In this document: one piece after another, positions 8,709 to 17,863 of the stretch | How the letters are laid out: the number at the start of each line of letters is the position of its first letter | How positions within the stretch are numbered: position 1 is the first letter of the stretch | Source of the DNA: Enterococcus alishanensis | GTDB taxonomy: Bacteria; Bacillota; Bacilli; Lactobacillales; Enterococcaceae | Assembly (NCBI RefSeq): GCF_019218635.1 | Contig: NZ_JAHUZB010000002.1 | Location: 434,001 to 498,000, forward strand | Direction of reading: 5' to 3' | DNA: 64,000 bases | Made by a program: the position numbers and the translations under genes | Notes under the pieces: generated by a model | Seen by the model: only the letters and a program-made list of their open reading frames with translations | The model's database searches: none | Told to the model about the DNA's origin: nothing

Positions 8709-8735
8709 GCTCGAGATAAAAATCTCGAGCTTTTT
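8709..8735 (+). terminator. perR terminator
   Basis: GCTCGAGAT (8709-8717), AAAA loop, ATCTCGAGC (8722-8730), then TTTTT. Confidence 0.9.
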
Positions 8736-9047
8736 CTTTGTCTTTTTATTGGAAATACGTGTAACATACACTTTAACAAATATAAAGCTTCTTCTGTTTT
8801 AATAACGATGGTAGCGGAATCATAATTTTTGTTTTTTATAAAAAAATGAAAATGAAAAAAAGCTAATAAAAAAACGCACAAGCAGCAAGGGTTTTATGAA
8901 TAAAAAAAATTATTAATTAATTTAAAATGAAGACAGATGAGACAATGATAACATCTGAATCGTTTTCATTGCGTTGAGTTTTTATTGTGATATATTTTAC
9001 ATGTTAAAAGAAAACAATCAAAAAATAATTTATAGAGGTGAATGATT
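8736..9047. other. AT-rich intergenic region before ald
   Basis: About 310 bases with no convincing gene on either strand; short frames here are low-complexity. A possible ald promoter is TTGAGT (8974-8979) with TTACAT (8997-9002), spacer 17. A cre-like stretch TGAATCGTTTTCA near 8955 has one base too few in the left half, so I do not call it. The ald ribosome site GAGGTG is at 9035-9040. Confidence 0.55.
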
Positions 9048-10157
9048 TTGAAAATTGGAGTTATTAAAGATCCAAAACAAGGTGAAGCTCGTGTAGGGAT
9101 GACACCTGAAAATGTCAAAATTTTAGTTGAAGCAGGTAATGAAGTTTTAGTTGATAATAACGCTGGTGCTGGTTCAGGTTTTAATAACGATCAATATGAA
9201 GCGGCTGGCGGAAAAATTGTAGATACAGATACAGCATGGACTGCTGATTTAATTGTAAAAGTAAAAGAACCAATGGAAAGTGAATATCACTATTTTAAAA
9301 AAGGCCAAATTATTTGGGGATTTTTACATTTAGCAGCTAACAAAGCTTGTGTTGAAAAAATGATGGAAGTTGGCGTAACAGCTTTATCTGGAGAAAATAT
9401 TTCAATCAACGGCGTTTTAGAATTGTTAAAACCCATGAGTGCAATTGCTGGTCGTCGCGCTGTTAACTTAGGTCAATATTATTTAGAAAAACAACATGGT
9501 GGCGAGGGTATTTTATTACCAGGTATCGAAGGTGTTGAAGCTGCGACAGTCGTTATTTTAGGCGGCGGTAATGCTGCTGAAAACTCTGCAGATATGGCTG
9601 TTGGTTTAGGTGCCCATGTAGTTATTTTAGAAGTAAATGAAAACCGCATCAAACAATTACAAGAACGTTACAAGAATGACAATGTTGAAGTCATTGTTTC
9701 TAATACCGAAAATTTAGAAAACCGGATTAAAGATGCAGATGTATTTATTTCAACTGTTTTAATCCCAGGTGCTCGCCCACCAAAATTAGTTAAAGAATAT
9801 ATGGTTGAATCAATGAAACCAGGTAGTGTGATTGTTGATATCGCAATTGACCAAGGTGGTACGGTTGAAACAATTGATAAACCAACCAACCATGCTGATC
9901 CAGTATTTACAAAACATGATGTAATTCATTACGCTGTTCCAAATATGCCAGGAGCTGTACCTCGTACAGCAACTATTGCCTTAGCAAAAGGAAATATTTC
10001 ATTCTTAAAAGAAGTTAGTGTTAAAGGATTAGACGAAGCTTTGAAATCAGACAAAGAATTATTATCTGGTTTAAGCGTGTATAACGGAAAAGTAGTTTCA
10101 AAAGCTTTAGCGGATTCAATTGATGTAGAATACACAGAAGTGGGAGATGTTTTATAA
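9048..10157 (+). CDS. ald: Alanine dehydrogenase
   Basis: A 369-residue NAD-dependent enzyme: L-alanine to pyruvate and ammonia, reversible. The N-terminus (KIGVIKDPKQGEARVGMTP) and the Rossmann motif VVILGGGNAAENSADMA (usually GGGxxGxxxA) fit the AlaDH/PNT family, as do the length and PMSAIAGRRAVNLGQYYLE. I chose TTG 9048 over ATG 9042: GAGGTG (9035-9040) is seven bases from the TTG but only one from the ATG, and the family begins M-[KR]-IG-V. The stop overlaps the next start by one base (TAATG), so it forms an operon with the threonine dehydratase, both yielding 2-oxoacids and ammonia. Confidence 0.94.
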   Translation: MKIGVIKDPKQGEARVGMTPENVKILVEAGNEVLVDNNAGAGSGFNNDQYEAAGGKIVDTDTAWTADLIVKVKEPMESEYHYFKKGQIIWGFLHLAANKACVEKMMEVGVTALSGENISINGVLELLKPMSAIAGRRAVNLGQYYLEKQHGGEGILLPGIEGVEAATVVILGGGNAAENSADMAVGLGAHVVILEVNENRIKQLQERYKNDNVEVIVSNTENLENRIKDADVFISTVLIPGARPPKLVKEYMVESMKPGSVIVDIAIDQGGTVETIDKPTNHADPVFTKHDVIHYAVPNMPGAVPRTATIALAKGNISFLKEVSVKGLDEALKSDKELLSGLSVYNGKVVSKALADSIDVEYTEVGDVL

Positions 10158-11164
10158 TGACAAGAATTGCGACAGATTTACCAGTAACGATTGAAGATAT
10201 TCATGAAGCAAAGAACGTGGTAAAGCAATATGGTCGTAAAACACCATTGATTCAATCAATGTTTCTAACTGCCAAAACTGGCGGCGAAGTTTATTTGAAA
10301 TTAGAAAATATGCAATTAACTGGCTCATTTAAATTCCGTGGGGCTTACAATAAAATTGCACATTTGACCGAAGAAGAAAAAAATCGCGGTGTTATTGCAG
10401 TTTCAGCAGGTAACCATGCCCAAGGTGTAGCGTTAACTTCTAAATTATTAGGAATTAAAAGCACTATCGTTATGCCAGTGACTGCACCAAAAGCTAAAGT
10501 TGAAGCAACTGAAGGCTATGGTTCAGAAGTAATTTTACATGGGGAAAGCTTTGATGAAGCAAGAGCTTACTGTGAAAAAATTGTTGAAGAAACTGGTGTG
10601 ACTTATATCGCACCTTACGATGATGAATACGTAATGGCTGGTCAAGGAACAATTGGTTTAGAAATTTTAGATGATTTATGGGATGTTGATACTGTATTAG
10701 TTCCTGTCGGCGGTGGTGGCTTAATCGCTGGAATTGCAGTAGCTTTGAAAACATTTAACCCACATATTAATATTATCGGTGTCCAAGCTGAAAATATTCA
10801 TGGTATGACCGCCTCTTATGAAGCTGGAAAAATTGTTTCTCATAAAGAAGCAGCAACTATTGCTGATGGTACTGCAGTAGCAGTTCCAGGAACACTAACG
10901 TTTGAAGTAGTAGAAGCTTTAGTTGACGATATGGTTGTAGTTTCTGAAGAAGAAATTGAAGCTGCTATGAAAGACTTAATTCAACGGACTAAAATTGTTG
11001 TTGAAGGCTCTGGTGCACTTGCAACAGCAGCAATCCTAGCAGGTAAAGTGGATAAATATGTAAACAACAAAAAAGCAGTTTGTGTAGTATCTGGTGGTAA
11101 CGTTGACTTAAAACGGATCATCGATGTAATTGGTCACTTCTCAGTTGCAAACGAATTAAAATAA
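10157..11164 (+). CDS. Threonine/serine dehydratase (catabolic TdcB type)
   Basis: A 335-residue fold-type II PLP enzyme that deaminates threonine to 2-oxobutyrate (and serine to pyruvate). The PLP lysine is in TGSFKFRGA, the phosphate-binding glycine loop is PVGGGGLIAG, and VSAGNHAQGVA is the substrate loop. The length matches the catabolic TdcB form; no C-terminal ACT regulatory domain is present, so an isoleucine-inhibited biosynthetic IlvA is less likely. It is translationally coupled to ald, which points to amino-acid catabolism for energy or nitrogen. Confidence 0.9.
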   Translation: MTRIATDLPVTIEDIHEAKNVVKQYGRKTPLIQSMFLTAKTGGEVYLKLENMQLTGSFKFRGAYNKIAHLTEEEKNRGVIAVSAGNHAQGVALTSKLLGIKSTIVMPVTAPKAKVEATEGYGSEVILHGESFDEARAYCEKIVEETGVTYIAPYDDEYVMAGQGTIGLEILDDLWDVDTVLVPVGGGGLIAGIAVALKTFNPHINIIGVQAENIHGMTASYEAGKIVSHKEAATIADGTAVAVPGTLTFEVVEALVDDMVVVSEEEIEAAMKDLIQRTKIVVEGSGALATAAILAGKVDKYVNNKKAVCVVSGGNVDLKRIIDVIGHFSVANELK

Positions 11165-11175
11165 ACTTTGAACTT

Positions 11176-11223
11176 AAAAGCATTCTTTCTTCCGTATTTA
11201 AAGGAGGAGAGAATGCTTTTTTT
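11176..11223 (+). terminator. Terminator of the ald operon
   Basis: AAAAGCATTCT (11176-11186) pairs with AGAATGCTTTT (11210-11220), then more T residues. Confidence 0.85.
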
Positions 11224-11385
11224 ATGGACATACAAAGGGGTAATTTATAGAATTATTTCTAATGAATATTAATAATTCAAAAATAAAAATATTTTGATGT
11301 TTAAATGATGAATAAATACGTATGGTTAAGGCACTTTAGTATTTGTACTTTAGTGAGCAAAAAAATAGGGCTTGCTGCGCTAGTT

Positions 11386-11394
11386 TGTTATACT
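11386..11394 (+). promoter_or_regulatory. nox promoter (extended -10)
   Basis: TG-T-TATACT (11386-11394) is a good extended -10; the -35 at the right distance is poor. It lies 51 bases before the nox start. The rest of the roughly 220-base gap upstream is AT-rich and holds nothing else I can support; I saw no Rex-type dyad. Confidence 0.5.
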
Positions 11395-11445
11395 TTTCTT
11401 GTGCAAAAAGGCGCAAATTTCTAAATAATAGAAAGAGGGAATGGA

Positions 11446-12789
11446 ATGAAAGTAGTAGTAGTTGGCTGTACCCATGCAGGAACAGCTGCAGTAAAGAGTA
11501 TTTTAGAAAATCACCCGGAGGCAGAAGTAACCGTTTTTGAACGGAATGATAATATTTCTTTCTTGTCTTGCGGGATTGCATTATATGTCGGTGGTGTTGT
11601 GAAAGATCCAGCAGGCTTATTTTATTCAAACCCTGAAGAACTGGCTTCACTAGGTGCAACTGTACACATGGAACACGATGTGACAAAGGTTGATACCGAT
11701 GCAAAAACTGTAACTGCTAAAAATTTAAAAGACAATGAAGTACAAACAGTCTCTTATGATAAATTAGTCATGACCACCGGTTCTTGGCCGATTATTCCAC
11801 CAATTAAAGGCATTGATTCAGAAAATATTTTATTATGTAAAAATTATAATCAAGCCAATGAAATTATTGCTTCATCAAACGATGCAAAAAGAGTCGTCGT
11901 TGTCGGTGGTGGCTATATTGGAATCGAATTAGTTGAAGCTTTCGCTGAAACTGGTAAAGAAGTCACCTTGATTGATGGATTACCAAGAATTTTAAATAAA
12001 TATTTAGATAAACCATTTACAGATGTATTAGAAGAAGAATTACGTCAAAAAGGTGTGAAGCTAGCATTAGGTGAAAATGTTAGCGAATTTGTCGCTAACA
12101 GTGAGGGTAAAGTTGAAACGGTTGTGACGCCAAGTGATAGCTTTGAAGCTGATTTAGTTATTTTGTGTGTTGGATTTAAACCGAGTACGGACTTACTTAA
12201 AGACCAAGTGGAGATGTTACCAACTGGTGCTATTAAAGTGAATCAGTATATGCAAACAAGTAATCCAGATATTTTTTCAGCTGGTGATTCTACAATGGTT
12301 CATTACAATCCAAGCCACACAGAAAATTATATTCCACTAGCAACCAATGCAGTTCGTCAGGGTATGCTAGTTGGCAAAAATTTAGTAGAACCAACTGTTA
12401 AATATCGTGGTACTCAAGGAACTTCTGGCCTTTATTTGTTTGGTTGGAATATTGGGTCAACTGGTTTGACAGCAGAAAGTGCTAAAATTAACGGCGTTGA
12501 TGTAAATGTGACAGTTTTCGAAGATAATTATCGACCTGAATTTATGCCAACAACAGAAAATATTTTAATGGAAATTGTTTCTGAAAAAGGTACAAATCGA
12601 ATTGTTGGGGCTCAATTCTTATCAAAATATGATATTACCCAAAGTGCTAACACGATGTCAGTTGTTATTCAAAATGAAATGACTTTGGAAGACTTAGCAT
12701 TACAAGATTTCTTCTTCCAGCCACATTTTGATCGTCCATGGAATTACTTGAATCTATTGGCACAAGCGGCTTTGAAAAATATTAAATAA
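11446..12789 (+). CDS. nox: Water-forming NADH oxidase (Nox)
   Basis: A 447-residue FAD flavoprotein of the cysteine-sulfenic-acid peroxidase/oxidase group. The FAD motif is VVVVGCTHAGTAA, the redox cysteine sits in SFLSCGIAL (residue 42), and the NADH Rossmann motif is VVVVGGGYIGIELVEA. The C-terminal FFFQPHFDRPWNYLN is characteristic. From memory the sequence is very close to the Enterococcus faecalis H2O-forming NADH oxidase; the sister NADH peroxidase shares the fold, so substrate assignment rests on that likeness. It reoxidises NADH with O2, and follows its own extended -10 promoter. Confidence 0.9.
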   Translation: MKVVVVGCTHAGTAAVKSILENHPEAEVTVFERNDNISFLSCGIALYVGGVVKDPAGLFYSNPEELASLGATVHMEHDVTKVDTDAKTVTAKNLKDNEVQTVSYDKLVMTTGSWPIIPPIKGIDSENILLCKNYNQANEIIASSNDAKRVVVVGGGYIGIELVEAFAETGKEVTLIDGLPRILNKYLDKPFTDVLEEELRQKGVKLALGENVSEFVANSEGKVETVVTPSDSFEADLVILCVGFKPSTDLLKDQVEMLPTGAIKVNQYMQTSNPDIFSAGDSTMVHYNPSHTENYIPLATNAVRQGMLVGKNLVEPTVKYRGTQGTSGLYLFGWNIGSTGLTAESAKINGVDVNVTVFEDNYRPEFMPTTENILMEIVSEKGTNRIVGAQFLSKYDITQSANTMSVVIQNEMTLEDLALQDFFFQPHFDRPWNYLNLLAQAALKNIK

Positions 12790-12795
12790 TTTTTC

Positions 12796-12826
12796 CAGCA
12801 GTGACTCTTTAGTTGCTGCTGTTTTT
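12796..12826 (+). terminator. nox terminator
   Basis: CAGCAGTGAC (12796-12805) pairs with GTTGCTGCTG (12812-12821) with two wobbles, followed by TTTTT. Confidence 0.7.
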
Positions 12827-12872
12827 CTTAGCCTATTTGGTGTAAACTCAAATGAGAAATGGAGGAAGATAG

Positions 12873-13574
12873 ATGATTTCCTTAGATGAATATTTAGCCG
12901 CTGGACAAACGACTGTCTCAAATTTACTTTTAAAAAATTATCGTAGGTTAGGCTTAAATACCAACGAGTTCATGCTTTGGTTGCAATTATATGTTGAAAA
13001 CCAAACGGGAAATATTTTTCCTGATATGACAGAGATTGCCCGTAGAATTGGTTTACCAGCTGATCAAATTTATCAAATTTTAAATAGTATTATCGGCAAA
13101 GGATTTGTAGCATTGGAATCAAAAAAAGATGAAGCAGGTCGCCAAGCCGATTATTATAACGTTTCATTAGCCTTTGATAAGTTAACAATATTGGTTGAAC
13201 AAGAAAAGTTTAAGAAAACTGAAGATGCCCAACAAATTTCCCAAAAGAACATGTTCACCACCTTTGAAAAAGAATTTGGTCGTTCTTTATCACCAATAGA
13301 ATATCAGAAAATTGGCTATTGGTTGGAAGAAGATGGTTATACGCCAGAATTAATTACTTTGGCGCTGCAAGAAGCCGTGCTAAATCAAGCCTACAATTTT
13401 AAATACATTGAAGCAGTTTTACAAAATTGGGAGAAAAAAAATATCCAAACCAAGCAACAAGTCATGGATGAACAAAAACGTAGAAAGCAGTTAATTCTAC
13501 AAAAAGAAGAAGCGAATTACCAAGAAAATTTACCTGAAGTGTCGCTAGATGATTGGTTAAATGGGGAGGATTAG
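12873..13574 (+). CDS. dnaD: Replication initiation / primosome protein DnaD
   Basis: A 233-residue primosomal protein needed in Firmicutes to load helicase at oriC and at restart sites. The N-terminal winged-helix domain (about 1-100) contains NTNEFMLWLQLYVE and IARRIGLPADQIYQIL; the C-terminal DnaD/DnaB2 domain (about 130-195) contains FEKEFGRSLSPIEYQKIGYW and the YxxxIL-like YIEAVLQNWE. It ends in an acidic tail (LPEVSLDDWLNGED). nth begins one base after its stop codon, the widespread Firmicute pair dnaD-nth. Confidence 0.95.
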   Translation: MISLDEYLAAGQTTVSNLLLKNYRRLGLNTNEFMLWLQLYVENQTGNIFPDMTEIARRIGLPADQIYQILNSIIGKGFVALESKKDEAGRQADYYNVSLAFDKLTILVEQEKFKKTEDAQQISQKNMFTTFEKEFGRSLSPIEYQKIGYWLEEDGYTPELITLALQEAVLNQAYNFKYIEAVLQNWEKKNIQTKQQVMDEQKRRKQLILQKEEANYQENLPEVSLDDWLNGED

Positions 13575-13575
13575 C

Positions 13576-14232
13576 ATGCTTAGTCAGACAAAAACAATGG
13601 AAGCCATGAATTTAATGTACCAAATGTTTCCAGAGGCCCATGGTGAGCTGGTAGCAGCGACTCCTTTTCAATTAATTATTTCAGTTATCTTAAGCGCACA
13701 AGCTACGGATGTCTCTGTTAACAAAGCAACTCCGGTTTTATTTGAAAGCTATCCAGATGCAGTACATTTAGCAGCAGCACCAATCGAAGATATTATTGCT
13801 AAGATTAAGACAATCGGTTTATATCGAAATAAAGCCAAGAATATTAAAGCCTGTAGCCAAATGATTTTAACAGATTTTGGTGGAGAAGTTCCAAAAACAA
13901 GAGAAGAGCTGGTTAAGCTACCAGGTGTCGGTAGAAAGACAGCTAATGTTGTTTTAGGGGATGCTTTTGATATTCCGGCCATCGCCGTGGATACCCATGT
14001 AGAACGGGTTAGCAAAAGACTTAGAATTTGTAAGCAAAGAGCATCGGTTTTAGAGGTAGAGGAAACATTAATGAAGAAAATTCCAGAAAATCTTTGGATA
14101 AAATCTCATCATACAATGATCTTTTTTGGAAGATATCATTGTACAGCCAGATCTCCTAAATGTCATTCATGTACTTTGCTTGATTTATGTCAAGAAGGAA
14201 AAAATAGACTAAAAGCCAACGGAAAAAAATAA
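13576..14232 (+). CDS. nth: Endonuclease III (DNA glycosylase/AP lyase)
   Basis: A 218-residue base-excision-repair enzyme for oxidised pyrimidines. The helix-hairpin-helix LPGVGRKTANVVLG carries the catalytic lysine, and the catalytic aspartate is in IAVDTHVERVSKRL. The 4Fe-4S cluster ligands follow the C-x6-C-x2-C-x5-C pattern in the C-terminal CTARSPKCHSCTLLDLC. ATG 13576 follows GGGAGG inside the end of dnaD. The terminator overlaps its last codons. Confidence 0.96.
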   Translation: MLSQTKTMEAMNLMYQMFPEAHGELVAATPFQLIISVILSAQATDVSVNKATPVLFESYPDAVHLAAAPIEDIIAKIKTIGLYRNKAKNIKACSQMILTDFGGEVPKTREELVKLPGVGRKTANVVLGDAFDIPAIAVDTHVERVSKRLRICKQRASVLEVEETLMKKIPENLWIKSHHTMIFFGRYHCTARSPKCHSCTLLDLCQEGKNRLKANGKK

Positions 14233-14249
14233 TTTCCGTTGGCTTTTTT
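14211..14249. terminator. Bidirectional terminator between nth and pbp1A
   Basis: AAAAGCCAACGGAAA (14211-14225) pairs perfectly with TTTCCGTTGGCTTTT (14233-14247). The 5' arm encodes the last residues of Nth, and the right side abuts the pbp1A stop, so it serves both converging genes. Confidence 0.88.
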
Positions 14250-16552
14250 CATGGGGTAGTTCCGGCATCGCCACCAGTTGGGTCATCGCCACCACCATCT
14301 ACCGGAGGTGTGCTACTGCCAGTTCCATCATTATTAGTATTACCATTGTTTACACTTGAAGATGGAACTGTTTCATTGCCAGTAACTGAAGAGCTAGAAT
14401 AATTGTTATAATCCTGAGCAGCAGAGCTTGATGAACTGCTGTTATCATAATAGTTATTGTAGCTAGATGTTGAATTATTGTAATAATTATTGTAACTAGT
14501 GCCATCTACTGAGTTAGAGGCGGTTGAACCATTTATATATAATTCTCCACCGACTCGACTGACATTACTTGGTTTTGTCCAGTCTGCGGGTGCTTGATCC
14601 TGAGAAACGTATTGCATCATATTTCGATAAAATAATTGTGCGATATTTTCTGAGGCGGTCGTAATCGGCGTCATTCGGTTACTATATCCTGTCCAAACAG
14701 AAAGTGCATAATTCGTTGTATATCCAGTAAAAGACACATCTGGTGAAATAGTTGAGTAATGAGGGATTTTCGCTAATTCCTCGGTACTGTAATTTGAAGT
14801 TCCAGTTTTACCGGCTTGAGTAACGTTATAAATTGAAGCATACGTACCTGAACCTTTTGTAATAACATCTTTTAAGACATCAGTGACCATGTAAGCAGTA
14901 GATTCTTCCATTGCTTTTTGACCAGCACTTGAAAAACTTTGAGTTGTTCCGTCTAAGTATTCAATATGGTCAATGTAAGAAGGTTTATAATAGGTCCCTC
15001 CATTTGAAAAAGCAGCATAAGCGGCAGCCATTTTTTCAGTAGAAATACCATATTTCGTTCCTTCTTGCGTTTCAGTATTACTAGAGATGGCATTAGAGGC
15101 CAAGATATCTTTATATTGAATACCTAATCCATTTAAAAATTCAGCTGATTTATCAGCTCCAACTTTTTCAAAGAGTTTTACAGCCGGAACATTACGTGAA
15201 TCATATAGTGCTTGTCTTAAGGTAATGGTTCCCATATAAGAGTTATCCCAGTTGTTTACAGCCGTTTTGGTACCAGGATAATTATATTTAGCGTCGGTAA
15301 TAGTTGCACCTGTCGAATATTGTAAGTATTCAAACGCCGGACCATAATCAGTAATTGGTTTAACAGTTGAACCTAAATCGCGATCCGTACTAACAGCTTG
15401 ATTAAAACCTAAATATACATCATCAGCAATGTTTCTTCCGCCAATTTGAGCTGTTACATTACCAGTATTTACATCAACCATCGTAGCGGCTACTTGAAAA
15501 TCATCATCAGGATAGGCAATCGTACCATCGGTATTATTGGCTAAATTATAGATGTAAGTTTGCTGATCCATATTTAAGTTAGTATGGACTTCTAATCCGT
15601 CTGTATAGACATCTTTATCAGTTTCTTCTTCAATTTGATTAATTACTTCTGTTAAATAGTTATCAACAATTTTTCGCGTAGTATTATCGCCTGTATTTAA
15701 AGGTTGCAGGCCTGCTTGAATATCAGTTGCGACAGCTTCATCATATTCTGATTGGGTGATTTTATCATTTTCGAGCATGGTGTATAAAACAGTATCTCGA
15801 CGTTTTTTAGCAGCTTCTGCATGTTCATAAGGTTCATATGAATTTGGTGCTTGTGGTAGTCCAGCTAATAGGGCTGCCTCAGCAATTGATAAATCACTTA
15901 AATTTTTACCATAATAAGTTTCTGAAGCAGTTTTCATTCCGTATAATCCGTTACCCATATATACTTTATTAATATAATAAGTAAGGATTTCTTGTTTGCT
16001 TTTTTCTTTCTCTAAACGAGTAGCTAGCCATGCTTCTTGGGCTTTTCGTTTTAAGGTTTGATCGGATGCCTTGGTAGAAAAGACTGATAGTTTAACTAAC
16101 TGTTGAGTTAAAGTACTACCGCCTTGTAAACCACCTGAATCAGAATTGGTGATGTTGTGTATTAAAGATCCGGCAATTCGAATTGGGTCAATACCGTGAT
16201 GCTTATAGAAGCGTTGATCTTCGACAGAAACAATTGCATCGTCTAAGCGTTGAGGAATTTCTTCGCTGGTTGCTTTTTCTCGATTTTCTGAGCCAATATC
16301 TTCAAATAAATTACCATTAATGTCATAAAATTTTGAAGAAGCGGTAGAATCTAAACTTTTTTCAGTGATTGGTTCTGCGTCCTTTGCATAGTAAGCAAAT
16401 ACGCCAATCCCGCCAAGAACACCAATAAGAACTAAACCCACAAGTGCTGTCAGAATTTTTAGAATAATCGACCCAGACTTTCTCGTTTTTTTACCTTTTT
16501 TTACCTTAGTGGATGTCCCATGACTCTGATTGGAACGGCTTCGGTTGGCCAT
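14249..16552 (-). CDS. pbp1A: Class A penicillin-binding protein 1A
   Basis: A 767-residue bifunctional peptidoglycan synthase. After a basic cytoplasmic tail and one membrane anchor (about 28-54) comes the GT51 transglycosylase with VEDQRFYKHHGID and GGSTLTQQLVKL, then the transpeptidase with STVK (active serine), SRN and KTGTS. The C-terminus beyond about residue 665 is low-complexity, with repeated Asn/Tyr/Ser runs followed by Gly/Asp/Pro, probably wall-spanning and poorly conserved. It lies three bases after recU; recU-ponA is a conserved Firmicute operon (B. subtilis PonA). AAGGAGT in the end of recU serves its start. Confidence 0.95.
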   Translation of the reverse strand: MANRSRSNQSHGTSTKVKKGKKTRKSGSIILKILTALVGLVLIGVLGGIGVFAYYAKDAEPITEKSLDSTASSKFYDINGNLFEDIGSENREKATSEEIPQRLDDAIVSVEDQRFYKHHGIDPIRIAGSLIHNITNSDSGGLQGGSTLTQQLVKLSVFSTKASDQTLKRKAQEAWLATRLEKEKSKQEILTYYINKVYMGNGLYGMKTASETYYGKNLSDLSIAEAALLAGLPQAPNSYEPYEHAEAAKKRRDTVLYTMLENDKITQSEYDEAVATDIQAGLQPLNTGDNTTRKIVDNYLTEVINQIEEETDKDVYTDGLEVHTNLNMDQQTYIYNLANNTDGTIAYPDDDFQVAATMVDVNTGNVTAQIGGRNIADDVYLGFNQAVSTDRDLGSTVKPITDYGPAFEYLQYSTGATITDAKYNYPGTKTAVNNWDNSYMGTITLRQALYDSRNVPAVKLFEKVGADKSAEFLNGLGIQYKDILASNAISSNTETQEGTKYGISTEKMAAAYAAFSNGGTYYKPSYIDHIEYLDGTTQSFSSAGQKAMEESTAYMVTDVLKDVITKGSGTYASIYNVTQAGKTGTSNYSTEELAKIPHYSTISPDVSFTGYTTNYALSVWTGYSNRMTPITTASENIAQLFYRNMMQYVSQDQAPADWTKPSNVSRVGGELYINGSTASNSVDGTSYNNYYNNSTSSYNNYYDNSSSSSSAAQDYNNYSSSSVTGNETVPSSSVNNGNTNNDGTGSSTPPVDGGGDDPTGGDAGTTP

Positions 16553-16555
16553 AAA

Positions 16556-17167
16556 TTATAACTCCTTTTGTTGAATATATTGATTGACTGCATCCAAATA
16601 AGGAATTCTAGGTGCAATCTTAGTTGGAACTTCAATCCCTTTTTTTTCGATGATTGATAGTGGAAGAGATTTTTTTCCATCTTTTTGTTGATGCCAATAA
16701 TAAATTAAATCTTCGCTAGCAAAAAAGAAGCAGCGTTTTAGACTAGAAAACCACAAAAGGACAAAGCATATGCCATTTTGCTTAAGACATCTTTCCATAT
16801 GAATAATCTGATGTTCATGAAAATTCTTAAAAGGAAAAGAAGTTTTGTTTTTGGTTTCCTTTGCTTCGAAATCCAAATAATGCCCGTTGTAAACACCATT
16901 ATAATCGGTTGTTGAAGGTTGTCTGAAATAGGCCTCTTTAATGACGGCGGCACTTCTCTTAGGGTAATCAACCTTAACAATTTGTAAAGGGGTTGGCTTT
17001 TTATGGATAACAGCTATATCATAGTTTAAGTAATACTCATTACTCAAATTGATTGCTTCTTCAAAGCGCATTCCGCGGTTAGCAAAATTTGGTTTCTTTT
17101 TTTCATTTTTTTCAGAAGTAGTCTTATGATTACTGAAAAGTTGACCGTTGGGATAATGAAAAGGCAT
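16556..17167 (-). CDS. recU: Holliday junction resolvase RecU
   Basis: A 203-residue PD-(D/E)xK nuclease that resolves recombination intermediates and aids chromosome segregation. The family opening HYPNGQ, the MRFEEAIN segment and the catalytic core YNGVYNGHYLDFEAKETKNK (Asp, Glu, Lys) are visible, then NFHEHQIIHM. Three starts compete near AGGAG (17178-17182): GTG 17176, ATG 17173 (gap 4) and ATG 17167 (gap 10). I prefer 17167 because MPFHYPNG best matches known N-termini. It is cotranscribed with pbp1A and divergent from ypsA. Confidence 0.94.
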   Translation of the reverse strand: MPFHYPNGQLFSNHKTTSEKNEKKKPNFANRGMRFEEAINLSNEYYLNYDIAVIHKKPTPLQIVKVDYPKRSAAVIKEAYFRQPSTTDYNGVYNGHYLDFEAKETKNKTSFPFKNFHEHQIIHMERCLKQNGICFVLLWFSSLKRCFFFASEDLIYYWHQQKDGKKSLPLSIIEKKGIEVPTKIAPRIPYLDAVNQYIQQKEL

Positions 17168-17189
17168 TCCCATCACACTCCTAGGCTAC

Positions 17190-17198
17190 ATTATAACA
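17190..17198 (-). promoter_or_regulatory. recU-pbp1A promoter (extended -10)
   Basis: On the minus strand TG-T-TATAAT lies just upstream of the recU ribosome site; no good -35 is seen at 17 bases. Confidence 0.5.
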
Positions 17199-17235
17199 AA
17201 TTTTTGTCTTTTGTACTGAAAGTAGAGGAAAATTT

Positions 17236-17793
17236 ATGAATCAAATCATTAAAAAAATTTATATTACTGGATATCAAAGCTATGAATTAGGAATTTTTAC
17301 TGAAAAAGACCCTAAAGTTGCAGTCATTAAGAATGTTTTAAAAAATCAAATTATTCAATTAATCGAGAATGGATTGGAGTGGATAATGATTTCTGGTGCT
17401 TTAGGCTGTGAACTATGGGCAGGACAAATTATAAATGATCTGAAGCAACAATACCCAGAAATAAAACTGGCTGTCATTTTTCCCTTTAAAGATTTTGGTT
17501 CTAATTGGAACGAAGCCAATCAGTTGTTATTGCAAACAGTTGTTGGTCAGGCCGACTTTGTAGATTCAGTCAGTCATAAACCATATGAGAATCCTAGTCA
17601 ATTTAAGAATCATATAAATTTTTTATTACAACATACTGATGCAAGTTTAATTGTTTACGATCAAGAATATCCGGGTAAAACACGCTATTTTCTAAGGGAT
17701 GTAGAAAATTTTCAAAAGAATAAAACCTATCAAATTTTTCCAATCACAATGGACGATCTTGAAAATTCAGTATATTTGGGGGATAGTGTTTGA
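17236..17793 (+). CDS. ypsA: YpsA-family protein (DUF1273, SLOG-like)
   Basis: A 185-residue cytoplasmic protein. KKIYITGYQSYELGIF at the start and ISGALGCELWAGQIINDLK are typical of the YpsA family, which has a Rossmann-like SLOG fold predicted to bind nucleotides; LAVIFPFKDFGSNWNEANQ and SLIVYDQEYPGKTRYFLRDV follow. In B. subtilis and S. aureus YpsA influences cell division, and the gene sits beside gpsB there as here. AGAGGAA lies upstream of ATG 17236. The ligand is unknown. Confidence 0.9.
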   Translation: MNQIIKKIYITGYQSYELGIFTEKDPKVAVIKNVLKNQIIQLIENGLEWIMISGALGCELWAGQIINDLKQQYPEIKLAVIFPFKDFGSNWNEANQLLLQTVVGQADFVDSVSHKPYENPSQFKNHINFLLQHTDASLIVYDQEYPGKTRYFLRDVENFQKNKTYQIFPITMDDLENSVYLGDSV

Positions 17794-17818
17794 TTTACGA
17801 ACGTTTATCAGCTAGAAT
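17790..17818 (+). promoter_or_regulatory. gpsB promoter
   Basis: TTGATT (17790-17795) and TAGAAT (17813-17818) with a 17-base spacer, starting in the last codons of ypsA and 45 bases before gpsB. Confidence 0.65.
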
Positions 17819-17863
17819 ATATTGGAGAACAAATGAAGTTAATGATATTAATGAGGTGGAAAA

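Noticed and set aside
8648-8881. Minus-strand ORF of 77 codons after perR
   Set aside because: It runs through the perR terminator and AT-rich DNA, has biased hydrophobic/basic content and no ribosome site.
8955-8968. Possible CcpA (cre) site before ald, TGAATCGTTTTCA
   Set aside because: The left half is one base short of the consensus spacing around the central CG.
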